Below are positions 1 through 7,617 of a DNA stretch of 15,914 nt, in pieces. The stretch is from an uncultured Mycoplasmataceae bacterium. Its GTDB lineage: Bacteria > Bacillota_I > Bacilli_A > Mycoplasmatales > Mycoplasmoidaceae. The stretch covers positions 1 to 15,914 of the forward strand of contig CAMWQH010000003.1 in assembly GCA_947176435.1 (NCBI GenBank), in the 5' to 3' direction. The first letter of the stretch is position 1. Each line of letters begins with the position of its first letter. Position numbers and translations under genes: made by a program. The notes below the pieces were generated by a model. The model saw only the letters and a program-made list of their open reading frames with translations, was not told the DNA's origin and did not search any database.

Positions 1-169
1 TTTTTTTTTAATATACAGTCAATATTTAATAATAATCCATTATTACATAAACCAGCAATTCTAAAAAATAATTTATATTTTTTATTTTTTTTTTTTATTT
101 TAAATTTTTTTTTTTTTTTTTTTTCAACAAAAATCTAAGATTTTCTCATCCCTTGTTAATTTGGCGAAT
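1..169. repeat. A/T-rich gene-free stretch with long T homopolymers
   Basis: This stretch lies beyond the operon terminator. It is almost pure A/T on the left and contains T runs at 1-9, 85-96 (12 T) and 105-124 (20 T), which are poly(A) on the minus strand. I see no open frame of useful length, no tRNA-like fold and no SD-ATG pair. A short A/T palindrome sits at 130-144. It is probably an intergenic spacer, perhaps the upstream region of whatever gene lies beyond the window edge. Runs this long are prone to slippage in replication and sequencing, so their exact lengths are uncertain. Confidence 0.6.
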
Positions 170-196
170 AAAAAATCAATGCATTTTAGCATTGAT
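170..196 (-). terminator. Rho-independent terminator after rplQ
   Basis: A perfect 8-bp stem (175-182 with 189-196, ATCAATGC and GCATTGAT) closes a 6-nt loop. On the minus strand it is followed by five U (174-170), then A and two more U. It starts 8 nt after the rplQ stop codon, the expected end of the operon. The plus-strand side also carries a T run after the stem (201-206), so it may work in both directions. The stem has modest GC, which is usual in mollicutes. Confidence 0.75.
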
Positions 197-204
197 CTCT
201 TTTT

Positions 205-564
205 TTACTTAACTAAAGCAAGAATTGCTTCTTCTGTGTTGTCTCCTGGTCTAGTACCAAGTTTTAACACTCTTGTGTAACCACCATTACGGTTAGCATA
301 TTTCTTAGCATAATCGTTAATTGTTTTAATCAATTCATCAACTGATTTGTCTTTAGTTGCTAAGATGATTGATCTAATTTGACGGTTAGATGCTAATGTG
401 TTTTTCTTTGCTAAAGTAATTACTTTATCAACATGTTTTTGAGTTTCCTTAGCTTTAGTAATAGTAGTAATAATTTTACCATAAGCGAATACATCGCTTA
501 CTTGTTGTCTTATTACCATTTGTCTTCAAGCTGAAGTTTTTCCTTTTTTATTAATAAATGACAT
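205..564 (-). CDS. rplQ: Large-subunit ribosomal protein L17
   Basis: This is a 119-residue L17, close to the usual 115-130 residues. The start at 564 gives the family N-terminus MSFINKKGKTSAWRQ. The W is a UGA codon (520-522), so under the standard code only the last 104 residues would be seen. The middle has the family pattern of basic helices (TLASNRQIRS near residue 58) and the end carries RVLKLGTRPGDNTEEA, typical of L17. An SD-like AAAGGAA stands about 7 nt before the ATG. It is the last gene of the operon, 21 nt after rpoA, in the classic rpoA-rplQ pairing, and is followed at once by a terminator hairpin. L17 sits near the exit of the peptide tunnel on the 50S subunit. Confidence 0.97.
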
Positions 565-585
565 AATATTCCTTTCATTTAAAGA

Positions 586-1569
586 TTATTCATCTTTAAA
601 AGTTAATCCGTAATCAGTCAATTGTTTTTGAATTTCACGTAACGACTTCTTACCTAAGTTGTTAATCTTTTCAACTTGTGACTTTGTCATGTTAGTTAAT
701 TCTTGAATAGTTTGAATACCATAACGTTTTAAACAGTTGTATGAACGTACAGATAAGTTCAAATCTTCAATTGCAATTGATAAAGTATTTGCTTTTTGTT
801 GTTCAAGTTGTTGGTTAATCACTTGCATTTCTTTAACTTTTTCATTTAACTCAATTAATGGGTTGAAGTGTTCAGCTAAAATTTTTGCAGCTAATGCAAC
901 TGCATCAGTTGCATCAATTGAACCGTTAGTTGTAACTTCCATAGTTAATGAGTCACCAGTTAATGTCTTAGTAATCTTGTAGTCATCTACATGGTAACCT
1001 ACTTGGATAATTGGACTGAAGTTAGAGTCAGTAGCAATAACAGATAAAGTATTGATTAATTCACGGTTTTCAGTGAATGTTTTGAAACCACGTCCTCTTG
1101 TAGCGTAAATTTCCATATCAAAACTTGATTTGTCATCTGTGATAGTACAGATGTACAAGTTTTTGTTAATGATTTCCATACCTGTAGGAGCTTCAATATC
1201 AGCAGCAGTTACAACACCAGGACCTTTTTTAGAAATGTTTAATGTTGGTCATTGTTCAAGTTTTGTACTAGCTAAATCTTCATCACTAAATGCTGATTCA
1301 CTTATTTTAAGAACTAGGTTCTTAAGATTTAAGATGATTTGAGTTACATCTTCTTTAACACCCTTGATTGCTTGAAATTCATGAGTGACACCAGGAATTT
1401 TAACAGCAAATACTGATGATCCTGGAATGTTTGATAATAAAGTTCTTCTTAAAGCATTACCAATTGTTGTACCAAAACCTTTTTGTAAAGGTTGGATAAC
1501 AAACTTAGTTTGTTTAGAATCTTCTTTTTTAATGATTGGTTTAATTTCGTATTTTAAAAATTTTTCCAT
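586..1569 (-). CDS. rpoA: RNA polymerase alpha subunit
   Basis: This 327-residue protein has the length and two-domain plan of bacterial RpoA. Residues 1-230 form the assembly domain, which dimerises and nucleates beta and beta-prime; it contains GFGTTIGNALRRTLL near 32-46. An acidic, Gln-rich linker follows (about 238-262). The C-terminal helix-hairpin-helix domain (about 265-318) has LNLSVRSYNCLKR and GKKSLREIQ. The Arg, Asn and Cys of the first motif and the GKKSL of the second match the residues that contact UP-element DNA in Escherichia coli alpha. One UGA codon (1249-1251) encodes Trp107. The start at 1569 has a good SD, GAGGAG, about 8 nt upstream. It lies 19 nt after rpsK and 21 nt before rplQ. 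Confidence 0.98.
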
Positions 1570-1588
1570 TTTGTGTCTCCTCTTTTAA

Positions 1589-2002
1589 TTAACGTGGTTT
1601 TTTTGGTGGTCTGCAACCGTTGTGTGCTAGTGGAGTTGCATCAGACAATTCTGTAATACCTAATCCACATGCAGCTAGACTTCTGATTGCTGTGTCTTTA
1701 CCTTGACCTGTTCCATTGACTACAACTTTTACAGATTTAAGACCCATAGTCATAGCAGCTTTTGCTGCTGCAGTTGCTGCTACACCAGCAGCGTATGGAG
1801 TTGATTTCTTTGAACCTTTGTAACCGATTACTCCTGATGAAGACCAAGTTAATGCATTACCTTGTTCGTCTGTAATAGTAACAATTGTATTGTTAACTGT
1901 TGAGTGAATATGAGCGATACCTTTAACGCTAGCAATTTTCTTTTTCTTTTTAGGTTTAGCTTTAGCGCTAGTTTTCTTAGTTGTTTGTTTAACACTTGCC
2001 AT
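1589..2002 (-). CDS. rpsK: Small-subunit ribosomal protein S11
   Basis: This 137-residue S11 has a Lys-rich N-terminus (KPKKKKK, residues 16-22) and then the conserved core: GIAHIHSTVNNTIVTITD, GYKGSKKSTPYAA and the C-terminal ATPLAHNGCRPPKKPR. S11 lies on the 30S platform near the mRNA exit and contacts S18 and the 3' minor domain of 16S rRNA. Its single tryptophan (in NALTWSS) is encoded by TGG, the only TGG tryptophan I find among the operon genes. The SD is TAAGGAGG, built from the stop codon of rpsM, with the ATG 6 nt later. It lies between rpsM and rpoA as in most bacteria. Confidence 0.98.
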   Translation of the reverse strand: MASVKQTTKKTSAKAKPKKKKKIASVKGIAHIHSTVNNTIVTITDEQGNALTWSSSGVIGYKGSKKSTPYAAGVAATAAAKAAMTMGLKSVKVVVNGTGQGKDTAIRSLAACGLGITELSDATPLAHNGCRPPKKPR

Positions 2003-2013
2003 ATTTTACCTCC

Positions 2014-2388
2014 TTACTTAGTTTCTACCTTTTTGTTTGCAATTGTCTTACGTGGACCCTTACGAGTTCTTGCATTAGTCTTTGTACGTTGACCTCTTGT
2101 AGGTAAACCTCTACGGTGTCTAATACCACGGTAACAATTGACTTCCATTAATCTCTTAATGTTCATCGCAACTTCACGTCTTAAATCACCTTCAAGTGTT
2201 AACTTGACTGCAACTTCACGGATTGCTGCTAATTCTTTTTCAGTTAATTCGCTTACTCTCTTTTCTGGATCAATATTTGCTTCTTTGCAAATTTTCTTTC
2301 CCATTGGTATACCAATACCATAGATATAAGAAAGTGAGTAAGGAACTTTTTTGTTGTTAGGAATGTCTACACCTAATATACGTGCCAT
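2014..2388 (-). CDS. rpsM: Small-subunit ribosomal protein S13
   Basis: This 124-residue S13 begins MARILGVDIPNNKKVPYSL, with the helix-two-turn-helix fold typical of the family (YGIGIPMGKKICKEANI), and ends in the basic GLPTRGQRTKTNARTRKGP tail that reaches toward tRNA in the P site. Its length fits the family (about 118-126). S13 sits in the 30S head and makes bridges to the 50S subunit. The ATG at 2388 follows an AAGGAG motif placed just after the rpmJ stop (TAGAAGGAGAACAAA). The rpmJ-rpsM-rpsK-rpoA order is the standard alpha operon, without the rpsD found in E. coli. Confidence 0.98.
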   Translation of the reverse strand: MARILGVDIPNNKKVPYSLSYIYGIGIPMGKKICKEANIDPEKRVSELTEKELAAIREVAVKLTLEGDLRREVAMNIKRLMEVNCYRGIRHRRGLPTRGQRTKTNARTRKGPRKTIANKKVETK

Positions 2389-2400
2389 TTTGTTCTCCTT

Positions 2401-2514
2401 CTATCCTTGTCTTTGTTTGTGCTTTGGATTTTTACAAATAACCATTACACGACCTTTTCTTTTAATAATTTTACAATCTTTGCAGATTGGTTTTACAGAT
2501 GCTCTTACTTTCAT
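2401..2514 (-). CDS. rpmJ: Large-subunit ribosomal protein L36
   Basis: This 37-residue gene encodes a complete L36: it opens MKVRASVKPICKDCK and ends PKHKQRQG before a TAG stop. Cys11, Cys14, Cys27 and His32 form the usual zinc site, so this is the zinc-binding (C+) type. L36 packs against 23S rRNA domains. It lies between infA and rpsM, its usual place. Unlike most genes here it has no visible Shine-Dalgarno sequence: the 23 nt before the ATG are A/T-rich and carry TATAAT at 2529-2524, only 9 nt before the start, so a leaderless transcript from an internal promoter is possible. That last point is inference. Confidence 0.97.
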   Translation of the reverse strand: MKVRASVKPICKDCKIIKRKGRVMVICKNPKHKQRQG

Positions 2515-2523
2515 AGTTTCTAT

Positions 2524-2529
2524 ATTATA
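2524..2529 (-). promoter_or_regulatory. Possible internal -10 box (TATAAT) before rpmJ
   Basis: An exact TATAAT lies in the 23-nt infA-rpmJ gap, 9 nt before the rpmJ ATG. Initiation about 7 nt downstream would place the 5' end almost at the ATG and give a leaderless rpmJ-rpsM mRNA. I see no clear -35 hexamer; the matching region inside infA reads roughly ACTTAC. Matches to TATAAT are frequent by chance in DNA this A/T-rich, so the call is weak. The missing SD at this start is what makes it worth recording. Confidence 0.35.
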
Positions 2530-2537
2530 TATGAAAA

Positions 2538-2750
2538 TTAACGGCGGTAAGTAATTCTTCCACGTGTTAAGTCATATGGACTTAACTCAACTTGGACAGT
2601 ATCGCCTTGTAAAATCTGAATCTTGTGAAGACGCATTTTACCAGACACGCTAGCCATTACTTCAATTCCATTTTCTAATTGAACTTTATAAGAATTTGCA
2701 TTAAGCACTTCTTTAACTGTTCCATTAATTTTTATTGCATCATTTGCCAT
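2538..2750 (-). CDS. infA: Translation initiation factor IF-1
   Basis: This 70-residue protein is a single OB-fold of the normal IF-1 length (about 71-72). Family marks are the N-terminal AIKINGTVKEVLNAN, the GKMRLHKIQILQGDTVQVELSPYD stretch and the terminal TRGRITYRR. IF-1 binds the 30S A site during initiation and helps IF-2 and IF-3. The gene lies 30 nt after map and 23 nt before rpmJ. An AAGGAG motif is present, but about 15 nt before the ATG, which is wider than elsewhere in this operon. No in-frame alternative start lies closer, because an in-frame TAA stands 7 to 9 nt upstream. Confidence 0.97.
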   Translation of the reverse strand: MANDAIKINGTVKEVLNANSYKVQLENGIEVMASVSGKMRLHKIQILQGDTVQVELSPYDLTRGRITYRR

Positions 2751-2780
2751 TAATTTTTATTTTTTCTCCTTTTTTAAGAT

Positions 2781-3530
2781 TTATTCAGTCAAGATTTCAC
2801 AACCTTGATCTGTTACTAGAACCATATGTTCTCAGTGACATGTTAATTTGTGGTTTGATGAATATACAGTTCATTTATTCTTTGAATCAATGTAATATTC
2901 ATGACCACCAGTCATTAACATAGGTTCTATGCATAACACCATACCCTTTTTGATTTTGACTCCTGTATGAGGTTTTCCAAAGCATAAGATCATTGGATCT
3001 TCATGAACGTGATTTCCACATCCATGACCCCCAAAGTCACGAATCACATCATAACCATTGGTGGATGCGATTTCATATATTTTGGCACTAATATCTCCGA
3101 TATGATTATCAGGTTTAATTGGTTTTAAGGATTCATCCAATGCAAGTTTAGTTACGCGATTAATTTCGTTTGCTTCACTATTATTAGATGGTTCTACCAC
3201 CAAACTAAATGCAGAATCGCATATGTGATCTTGATAAGTAATTCCTACATCAAATGTAATTAAATCATTTGGTTGAATCACGTAGTCATCTGGAATTCCG
3301 TGAATTAATTGATCATTCACAGAGATACAAATGTGTTTAGGAAAACCGTAACATTTGTAAAAACTACAACTCGCATTGTTTTGTTTTGCAACATCATTTG
3401 CAAGTTTATCAAGGGCGATTAAGCTGACACCGGGTTTGGTTTTGTCAATTAACACTTGTCTTACTTTTTTTCAAATAGCACAAGCTTGCTTAATCAAGGC
3501 AATGTCTTCGTTTGATTTAAGGTAAATCAT
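2781..3530 (-). CDS. map: Methionine aminopeptidase, type I
   Basis: This 249-residue enzyme removes the initiator Met from nascent proteins in the cytosol. All five metal ligands of the family are present: Asp94 (LITFDVG), Asp105 (HICDSAF), His169 (GGHGCG), Glu202 (LCIEPM) and Glu234 (HWEHMV). The catalytic histidines His77 (LIHGIP) and His176 (HVHEDP) are also there. Three tryptophans are UGA codons (3471-3473, 2871-2873, 2832-2834), so under the standard code the gene breaks into pieces. The true start at 3530 gives MIYLKSNEDIALIKQA, the standard N-terminus of type I enzymes that lack a zinc-finger extension. The ATG overlaps the adk stop by one base (TAATG) and has no SD within reach, so translation probably depends on coupling to adk. 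Confidence 0.97.
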
Positions 3531-4147
3531 TAGAATTTTTTAATTGCCTCAAACATTTGGTCTTGATTGTTGTTGCCGTCAAATTCGACCAAGATTTGAC
3601 GGTGTTTGTAATAGTCAATTAAAGGTTTAGTTTGTTTTTCATAAACTTCTAAACGTTTAGTAATTGAGTCGATGTTGTCATCTTTTCTTTGAATTAAAGT
3701 TGTACCATCGTGGTCACAAACATTTTCAGATTTAGGAGGCATAAAATAAATGTTGTAAATGCTATTGCATTTAGGGCACATTCTTCTTCCAGAAATTCTT
3801 TTGATAACAATATCATTGTTAACGTTAATTAAAACCGCTTTATCAACTTTAGTAATTGAATCAAGATATTTAGCTTGATCAACTGTTCTTGGATAACCGT
3901 CCAAAACAATATTTTTATTTTGAATAGAAGACAATTCTTGTTTAACTAATTCATTAGTTAAATCATCACTAACTAATTTACCTGATTGAATAATTTCATT
4001 AATTTTTTTGCCTAATGGACTATCTGATTTCATGATCTTTCTAAAAAGATCACCTGTAGATAAATGGATGTATCCTAATTCATTTTTAAGTTTTGCTGAT
4101 AACGTTCCTTTGCCTGATCCTGGGGCACCTAATAATACTAATACCAT
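3530..4147 (-). CDS. adk: Adenylate kinase
   Basis: This 205-residue enzyme catalyses ATP + AMP to 2 ADP in the cytosol. The P-loop GAPGSGKGT is at residues 7-15. LSTGDLFR (29-36) is in the AMP-binding region, and the DGYPRT motif (83-88) follows the core strand. The LID is the zinc-carrying long form: Cys124, Cys127, Cys144 and Asp147, the Cys3-Asp set known from Bacillus subtilis adenylate kinase. The start follows TAAGAGG, an SD that includes the secY stop codon, with 10 nt between the two genes. Its last base overlaps map (TAATG). The secY-adk-map order is common in Firmicutes and mollicutes. Confidence 0.98.
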   Translation of the reverse strand: MVLVLLGAPGSGKGTLSAKLKNELGYIHLSTGDLFRKIMKSDSPLGKKINEIIQSGKLVSDDLTNELVKQELSSIQNKNIVLDGYPRTVDQAKYLDSITKVDKAVLINVNNDIVIKRISGRRMCPKCNSIYNIYFMPPKSENVCDHDGTTLIQRKDDNIDSITKRLEVYEKQTKPLIDYYKHRQILVEFDGNNNQDQMFEAIKKF

Positions 4148-4157
4148 AATTTACCTC

Positions 4158-5567
4158 TTATCATAATCTTGTAGTCTTAGAACTACTTGCAGTGGAATCG
4201 AACGAACTAACAATCTTTGTTTTAGTAACGTTATATCCACTAGTTGTAGAAGCGGACTTAATTGAATTTCACAATTCAAGTGAACCAGAAACAATAATGA
4301 TAATACCTGTACCACCAAGCGATAAACCACTTGGAATTCCAGTAACCTTGGAAAGAATATAAGGCATTAGTGAAATAATAGCTAAGAATGGTGCACCAAT
4401 TCAGTTAATTCTTGTTAATACTTTAGTAATTTGTTTTTCGGTATCTTCACCATTTTTTACACCAGGAATGAACTTGCCTGATTTTTCAAAATTTTCAGAT
4501 AGTTGTTGCGGATTAACTTGGACGTATGAGTAGAAAAATGAGAATAAGATAATGAAGATGAAGTATAAACTCATACCAACTCATGAGGTTAAAGTGAAAT
4601 TCTCTTCAAGAATTCACTTGGCGTTATCTTCTGGTAAAAATTGAGCAATAGTTCCAGGGATAGTCATTATTGACGAAGCGAAGATGACTGGAATTACTCC
4701 AGCAGGATTAAGTTTGATTGGTAAGAAGGCTAGATCATCAATTTTAGAACTAAAACCTTGTCCTACTTGTTGAACTGGAATTTTTCTTGTTGCACCATTG
4801 ATAAATATTGCAAAGACTAAAATCAATACAAAAAACGCAACATAAAGTAAGAATGTTAGAGCCACAGTTAAATGATATGTTGAAATACTTGGGTTAATTT
4901 TTCCGCTAATTGATTGGAATGCGTATGTAAAGTCAGGAACAATTGATCCAACGATACCAGAAAGAATTAATAAGGTAACTCCGTTACCTACACCACGTTT
5001 TGTAATAATATCACCTAGAAAAATACAAACGTATGTTCCACCGGTTAATGTTAACAACAAACTAATTATTTCTCCAGCACTTAGTTCACTAATAGCAGAA
5101 TGTCCATAGATTGTAATACTTGAACTTTCTCCACTTGAACCACTTCTTAAGATCATTGCAATAACTGCATATGCTTGTGCTAAGGCAAAAGGAAGTGTTA
5201 AAAATCTAGTAATGATTTCTAATTTTCTTCTACCTCGTTCACCTTGTTTTGCCATTCTTGATAATGGTGGAATAAGATCACTTGATAGTAATTGCACAAT
5301 AATTTGCGCAGTAATATAAGGACCAACACCAACAGCAAACATTGACATTTTTGATAAACCACCACCAGCTAACAAGTTCATCATGTTAGCAAATGAATCA
5401 GATTGGTGGTATCCATCAGGAAGTTTGATTCCTGGCATAGTTAGAGTACTGACAAAATGAAAGAAAATAATTAAACAAATTGTTATCAACAATGAGAAGA
5501 TAACATTTTTGTTTGTAAAAATTTCTTTAAAAGTTACTCAAAAACTTTTGTTAGCTCTTTTTTCCAT
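4158..5567 (-). CDS. secY: Preprotein translocase channel subunit SecY
   Basis: This 469-residue membrane protein forms the Sec channel with SecE and takes substrates from SecA or ribosomes. I see about ten hydrophobic segments, the first around residues 22-40 (FSLLITICLIIFF). Family motifs are GVGPYITAQIIVQLL, the cytosolic loop RMAKQGERGRRKLE, GNGVTLLI, and QVGQGFSSKID in the large loop before TM7. The C-terminal half has NPQQLSENFEKSGKFIPG and the GGTGIIIIVSG helix. Six tryptophans are UGA, including the last codon, which stands directly before TAA. After the final TM is a Ser/Thr-rich tail of about 40 residues. The ATG at 5567 overlaps the rplO stop (TAATG) and lacks a nearby SD. Confidence 0.98.
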
Positions 5568-6013
5568 TATTTAGAGTATTTAATTTCTCCACCTGCATCT
5601 TTTACTAATTTAGCAGCACCTTCAGAGGCTTTATCTACATTAATAACTAATGCTTTTGATAATTTAGCATTTCCGATAAGTTTAACTTTAGCATCTTTAG
5701 TGCTAATTAAATTTTTCTTAGCTAAAATTTCTTTAGTAATTTCTTCATTACCTAATTTAATGATTTGGTTTAAAGTAATTACTTCATAATTTTCTTTGAA
5801 GTTGTAGTTGTTAAAACCAACTTTAGGTATTTTACGATATAAAGGAGTTTGACCACCTTCAAAACCTAATCTTACTTTACCAGATTTACGAGATTTTTGA
5901 CCCTTAGTACCTTTACCTGAAGTCTTACCAATTCCACTACCAAAACCACGACCATATGTTTTAGTCTTGTGATTTCTAGAACCCTTTGTGTATTTTAATT
6001 TGTTTAATTCCAT
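5567..6013 (-). CDS. rplO: Large-subunit ribosomal protein L15
   Basis: This 148-residue L15 has the normal length. The N-terminal third is the Gly/Lys/Arg-rich extended arm that threads into 23S rRNA (RGFGSGIGKTSGKGTKGQKS, about residues 22-41), followed by GFEGGQTPLYRKIPKVGF. The globular end contains the KLIGNAKLSKALVINVDKAS strand-helix typical of the family. The SD is TAGGAGG, overlapping the TAG stop of rpsE, 6 nt before the ATG. It follows rpsE directly, with no rpmD (L30) between them, and its stop codon overlaps the secY start, so SecY synthesis is likely tied to L15 synthesis. Confidence 0.98.
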   Translation of the reverse strand: MELNKLKYTKGSRNHKTKTYGRGFGSGIGKTSGKGTKGQKSRKSGKVRLGFEGGQTPLYRKIPKVGFNNYNFKENYEVITLNQIIKLGNEEITKEILAKKNLISTKDAKVKLIGNAKLSKALVINVDKASEGAAKLVKDAGGEIKYSK

Positions 6014-6023
6014 TGTCTACCTC

Positions 6024-6674
6024 CTATAAGTCTTTAACATCTTTGTCACGTAATTTAGCAACAATTGAAGGATGTTTTTGACTTAATAAACCATTGATTG
6101 TAGCTTGAACCATGTTCATTTTAGTGTTTGATCCTAAGTTCTTAGTATAAACATCTTTGAATCCTGCAGATTCAATAACAGCACGGATTGCACCACCAGC
6201 AACAATACCAGTACCTGGTTTTGCAGGTTTGATTAAAACTTTAGATGCAGCTTCATAACCAGTTACTTCATGATATAAAGTTCCTTTTTTGTTCATAATA
6301 ACTTTTTTTACATTATTACGAGCATTTTTAACTGCTTTTTTAATAGCATTTGGAACTTCAGCAGATTTACCAATACCATAACCTACTTTACCGTTTTTAT
6401 CACCAATAACAACTAAAGCAGAGAAACGCATTCTACGTCCACCCTTTGTAGTTTTTGATATTCTCTTAATATCAACAACTTTTTCTTCATAACCACTTGT
6501 AGAAACTCTACGATTTGGTTTCTTAGGTCCACGGTTGTTTTTTGAATTAGGTTTCTTTGAATCTTTAGATTCAACTTTAGCATCAGTTTTAACTTCTTTA
6601 GTTTCTACTTTCGCTTCTTTTGTTTCTTGTGCTTGTTCTACTGGTTTGTTTTCTTGTTTAATTTCGTTTGCCAT
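6024..6674 (-). CDS. rpsE: Small-subunit ribosomal protein S5 with extended N-terminus
   Basis: This 216-residue S5 is longer than the usual 160-170 residues because of its N-terminus. Residues 1-60 are low complexity: first an acidic-basic stretch of Glu, Lys and Thr (KEAKVETKEVKTDAKVESKD), then basic residues (KKPNSKNNRGPKKPNRR). The conserved core starts near residue 62: KVVDIKRISKTTKGGRRMRFSALVVIGD is the double-stranded RNA-binding-like part, followed by GKSAEVPNAIKKA and the C-terminal domain with PGTGIVAGGAIRAV. S5 lies at the 30S mRNA entry and affects decoding accuracy. The ATG at 6674 has the SD TAGGAG, which uses the rplR stop, so the long N-terminus appears to be real and translated. 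Its function is unknown. Confidence 0.97.
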   Translation of the reverse strand: MANEIKQENKPVEQAQETKEAKVETKEVKTDAKVESKDSKKPNSKNNRGPKKPNRRVSTSGYEEKVVDIKRISKTTKGGRRMRFSALVVIGDKNGKVGYGIGKSAEVPNAIKKAVKNARNNVKKVIMNKKGTLYHEVTGYEAASKVLIKPAKPGTGIVAGGAIRAVIESAGFKDVYTKNLGSNTKMNMVQATINGLLSQKHPSIVAKLRDKDVKDL

Positions 6675-6683
6675 ATTTTTCTC

Positions 6684-7043
6684 CTAGAATTTTAATCCAT
6701 TAGCTCTTGCTGCATCTGCTAAGGCTTTAATTTTTCCGTGATATTTGTTTCCCCCACGGTCAAACACTACTGCAGTTACGTTGTTAGCTACTGCTTTTTT
6801 AGCAATATCTTCACCTACTAGAGTAGCATTCTTAATATTGTTACCTTTAAGTTTTAATTGAAGTGTTGATGAACTGAATAATGTTTTTCCAGTTTTGTCA
6901 TCAATAATTTGAGCAACAATATTAGCATTAGATCTTGATATTACTAAACGAGGTTTAGTATTGCTAATTGCTTTAAGGTGGTTAGTAATTCTTTTGTGAC
7001 GAATTGTTCTTTGTTCTTTACGATTAATATTTTGTTGTTTCAT
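6684..7043 (-). CDS. rplR: Large-subunit ribosomal protein L18
   Basis: This 119-residue L18 has the normal length. It has a basic N-terminal tail (NRKEQRTIRHKRITNHL) followed by the core PRLVISRSNANIVAQIIDD, and the terminal FDRGGNKYHGKIKALADAARANGLKF that marks the family. L18 binds 5S rRNA together with L5 and anchors it to the central protuberance of the 50S subunit. The gene lies 14 nt after rplF, and its SD TAAGGAG contains the rplF stop codon. The next gene, rpsE, starts 9 nt after the rplR stop. It has no tryptophan codon. Confidence 0.98.
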   Translation of the reverse strand: MKQQNINRKEQRTIRHKRITNHLKAISNTKPRLVISRSNANIVAQIIDDKTGKTLFSSSTLQLKLKGNNIKNATLVGEDIAKKAVANNVTAVVFDRGGNKYHGKIKALADAARANGLKF

Positions 7044-7057
7044 AATTATTAGTCTCC

Positions 7058-7609
7058 TTATTTCTTAGCACCTTCAGCGGTTTTACCAACCTTACGGATA
7101 ATGTGTTCATCTGAATACATTATTCCTTTACCGTTATATGGTTCAGGTTTTCTAGTAATTCTCACTTTTGCTGCAAATTCACCTACAACAATTTTATCAA
7201 TACCATTAATTAAGATTTCAGTAGGAGTTGGACAAGTTACTTTTAAGCCTTGTGGAATTTCAAATACTACTGGATGGCTAAAACCAATAGCTAATGTTAA
7301 TTTATTTCCACTAACTGAAGCTTTATAACCTACACCAACGATTTTTAAGTGTTTTTGGTAACCTTTATGAATACCTTCAATAGCATTAGCGATGTTTGAA
7401 TTAATTGTTCCATGGAACATTCTTGTTTGCTTTTCATCGTTAGCTCTTGATACTTTAACTTTGTTATCAACGTTTTCAACTTTAATCAAAGTTGATGGGT
7501 AAGCAACTGTTAATGTTCCAGATTGTCCTGAAACTTTAACATCATTAGGATTGATGGTCACTGTTACACCTTGTGGGATTGGAATTAATTTATTACCTTT
7601 TCTTGACAT
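7058..7609 (-). CDS. rplF: Large-subunit ribosomal protein L6
   Basis: This 183-residue L6 consists of the two similar domains of the family. The second ends with the rRNA-binding stretch RITRKPEPYNGKGIMYSDEHI, the L6 signature region. A longer reading from 7624 (five extra residues) is open, but it would have to begin inside the SD. The ATG at 7609 lies 4-5 nt after a perfect AGGAGG and gives MSRKGNKLIPIPQGV, the usual L6 N-terminus, so I chose it. L6 sits near the factor-binding site of the 50S subunit. Its SD, TAGGAGG, incorporates the TAG stop of rpsH. The order rpsN-rpsH-rplF-rplR is standard. Confidence 0.98.
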   Translation of the reverse strand: MSRKGNKLIPIPQGVTVTINPNDVKVSGQSGTLTVAYPSTLIKVENVDNKVKVSRANDEKQTRMFHGTINSNIANAIEGIHKGYQKHLKIVGVGYKASVSGNKLTLAIGFSHPVVFEIPQGLKVTCPTPTEILINGIDKIVVGEFAAKVRITRKPEPYNGKGIMYSDEHIIRKVGKTAEGAKK

Positions 7610-7617
7610 ATTTCCTC

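Noticed and set aside
130..144. Palindrome AAAATCT-A-AGATTTT as a second terminator
   Set aside because: Only five A-U pairs are possible with a real loop, which is too weak. The 170-196 hairpin already explains termination.
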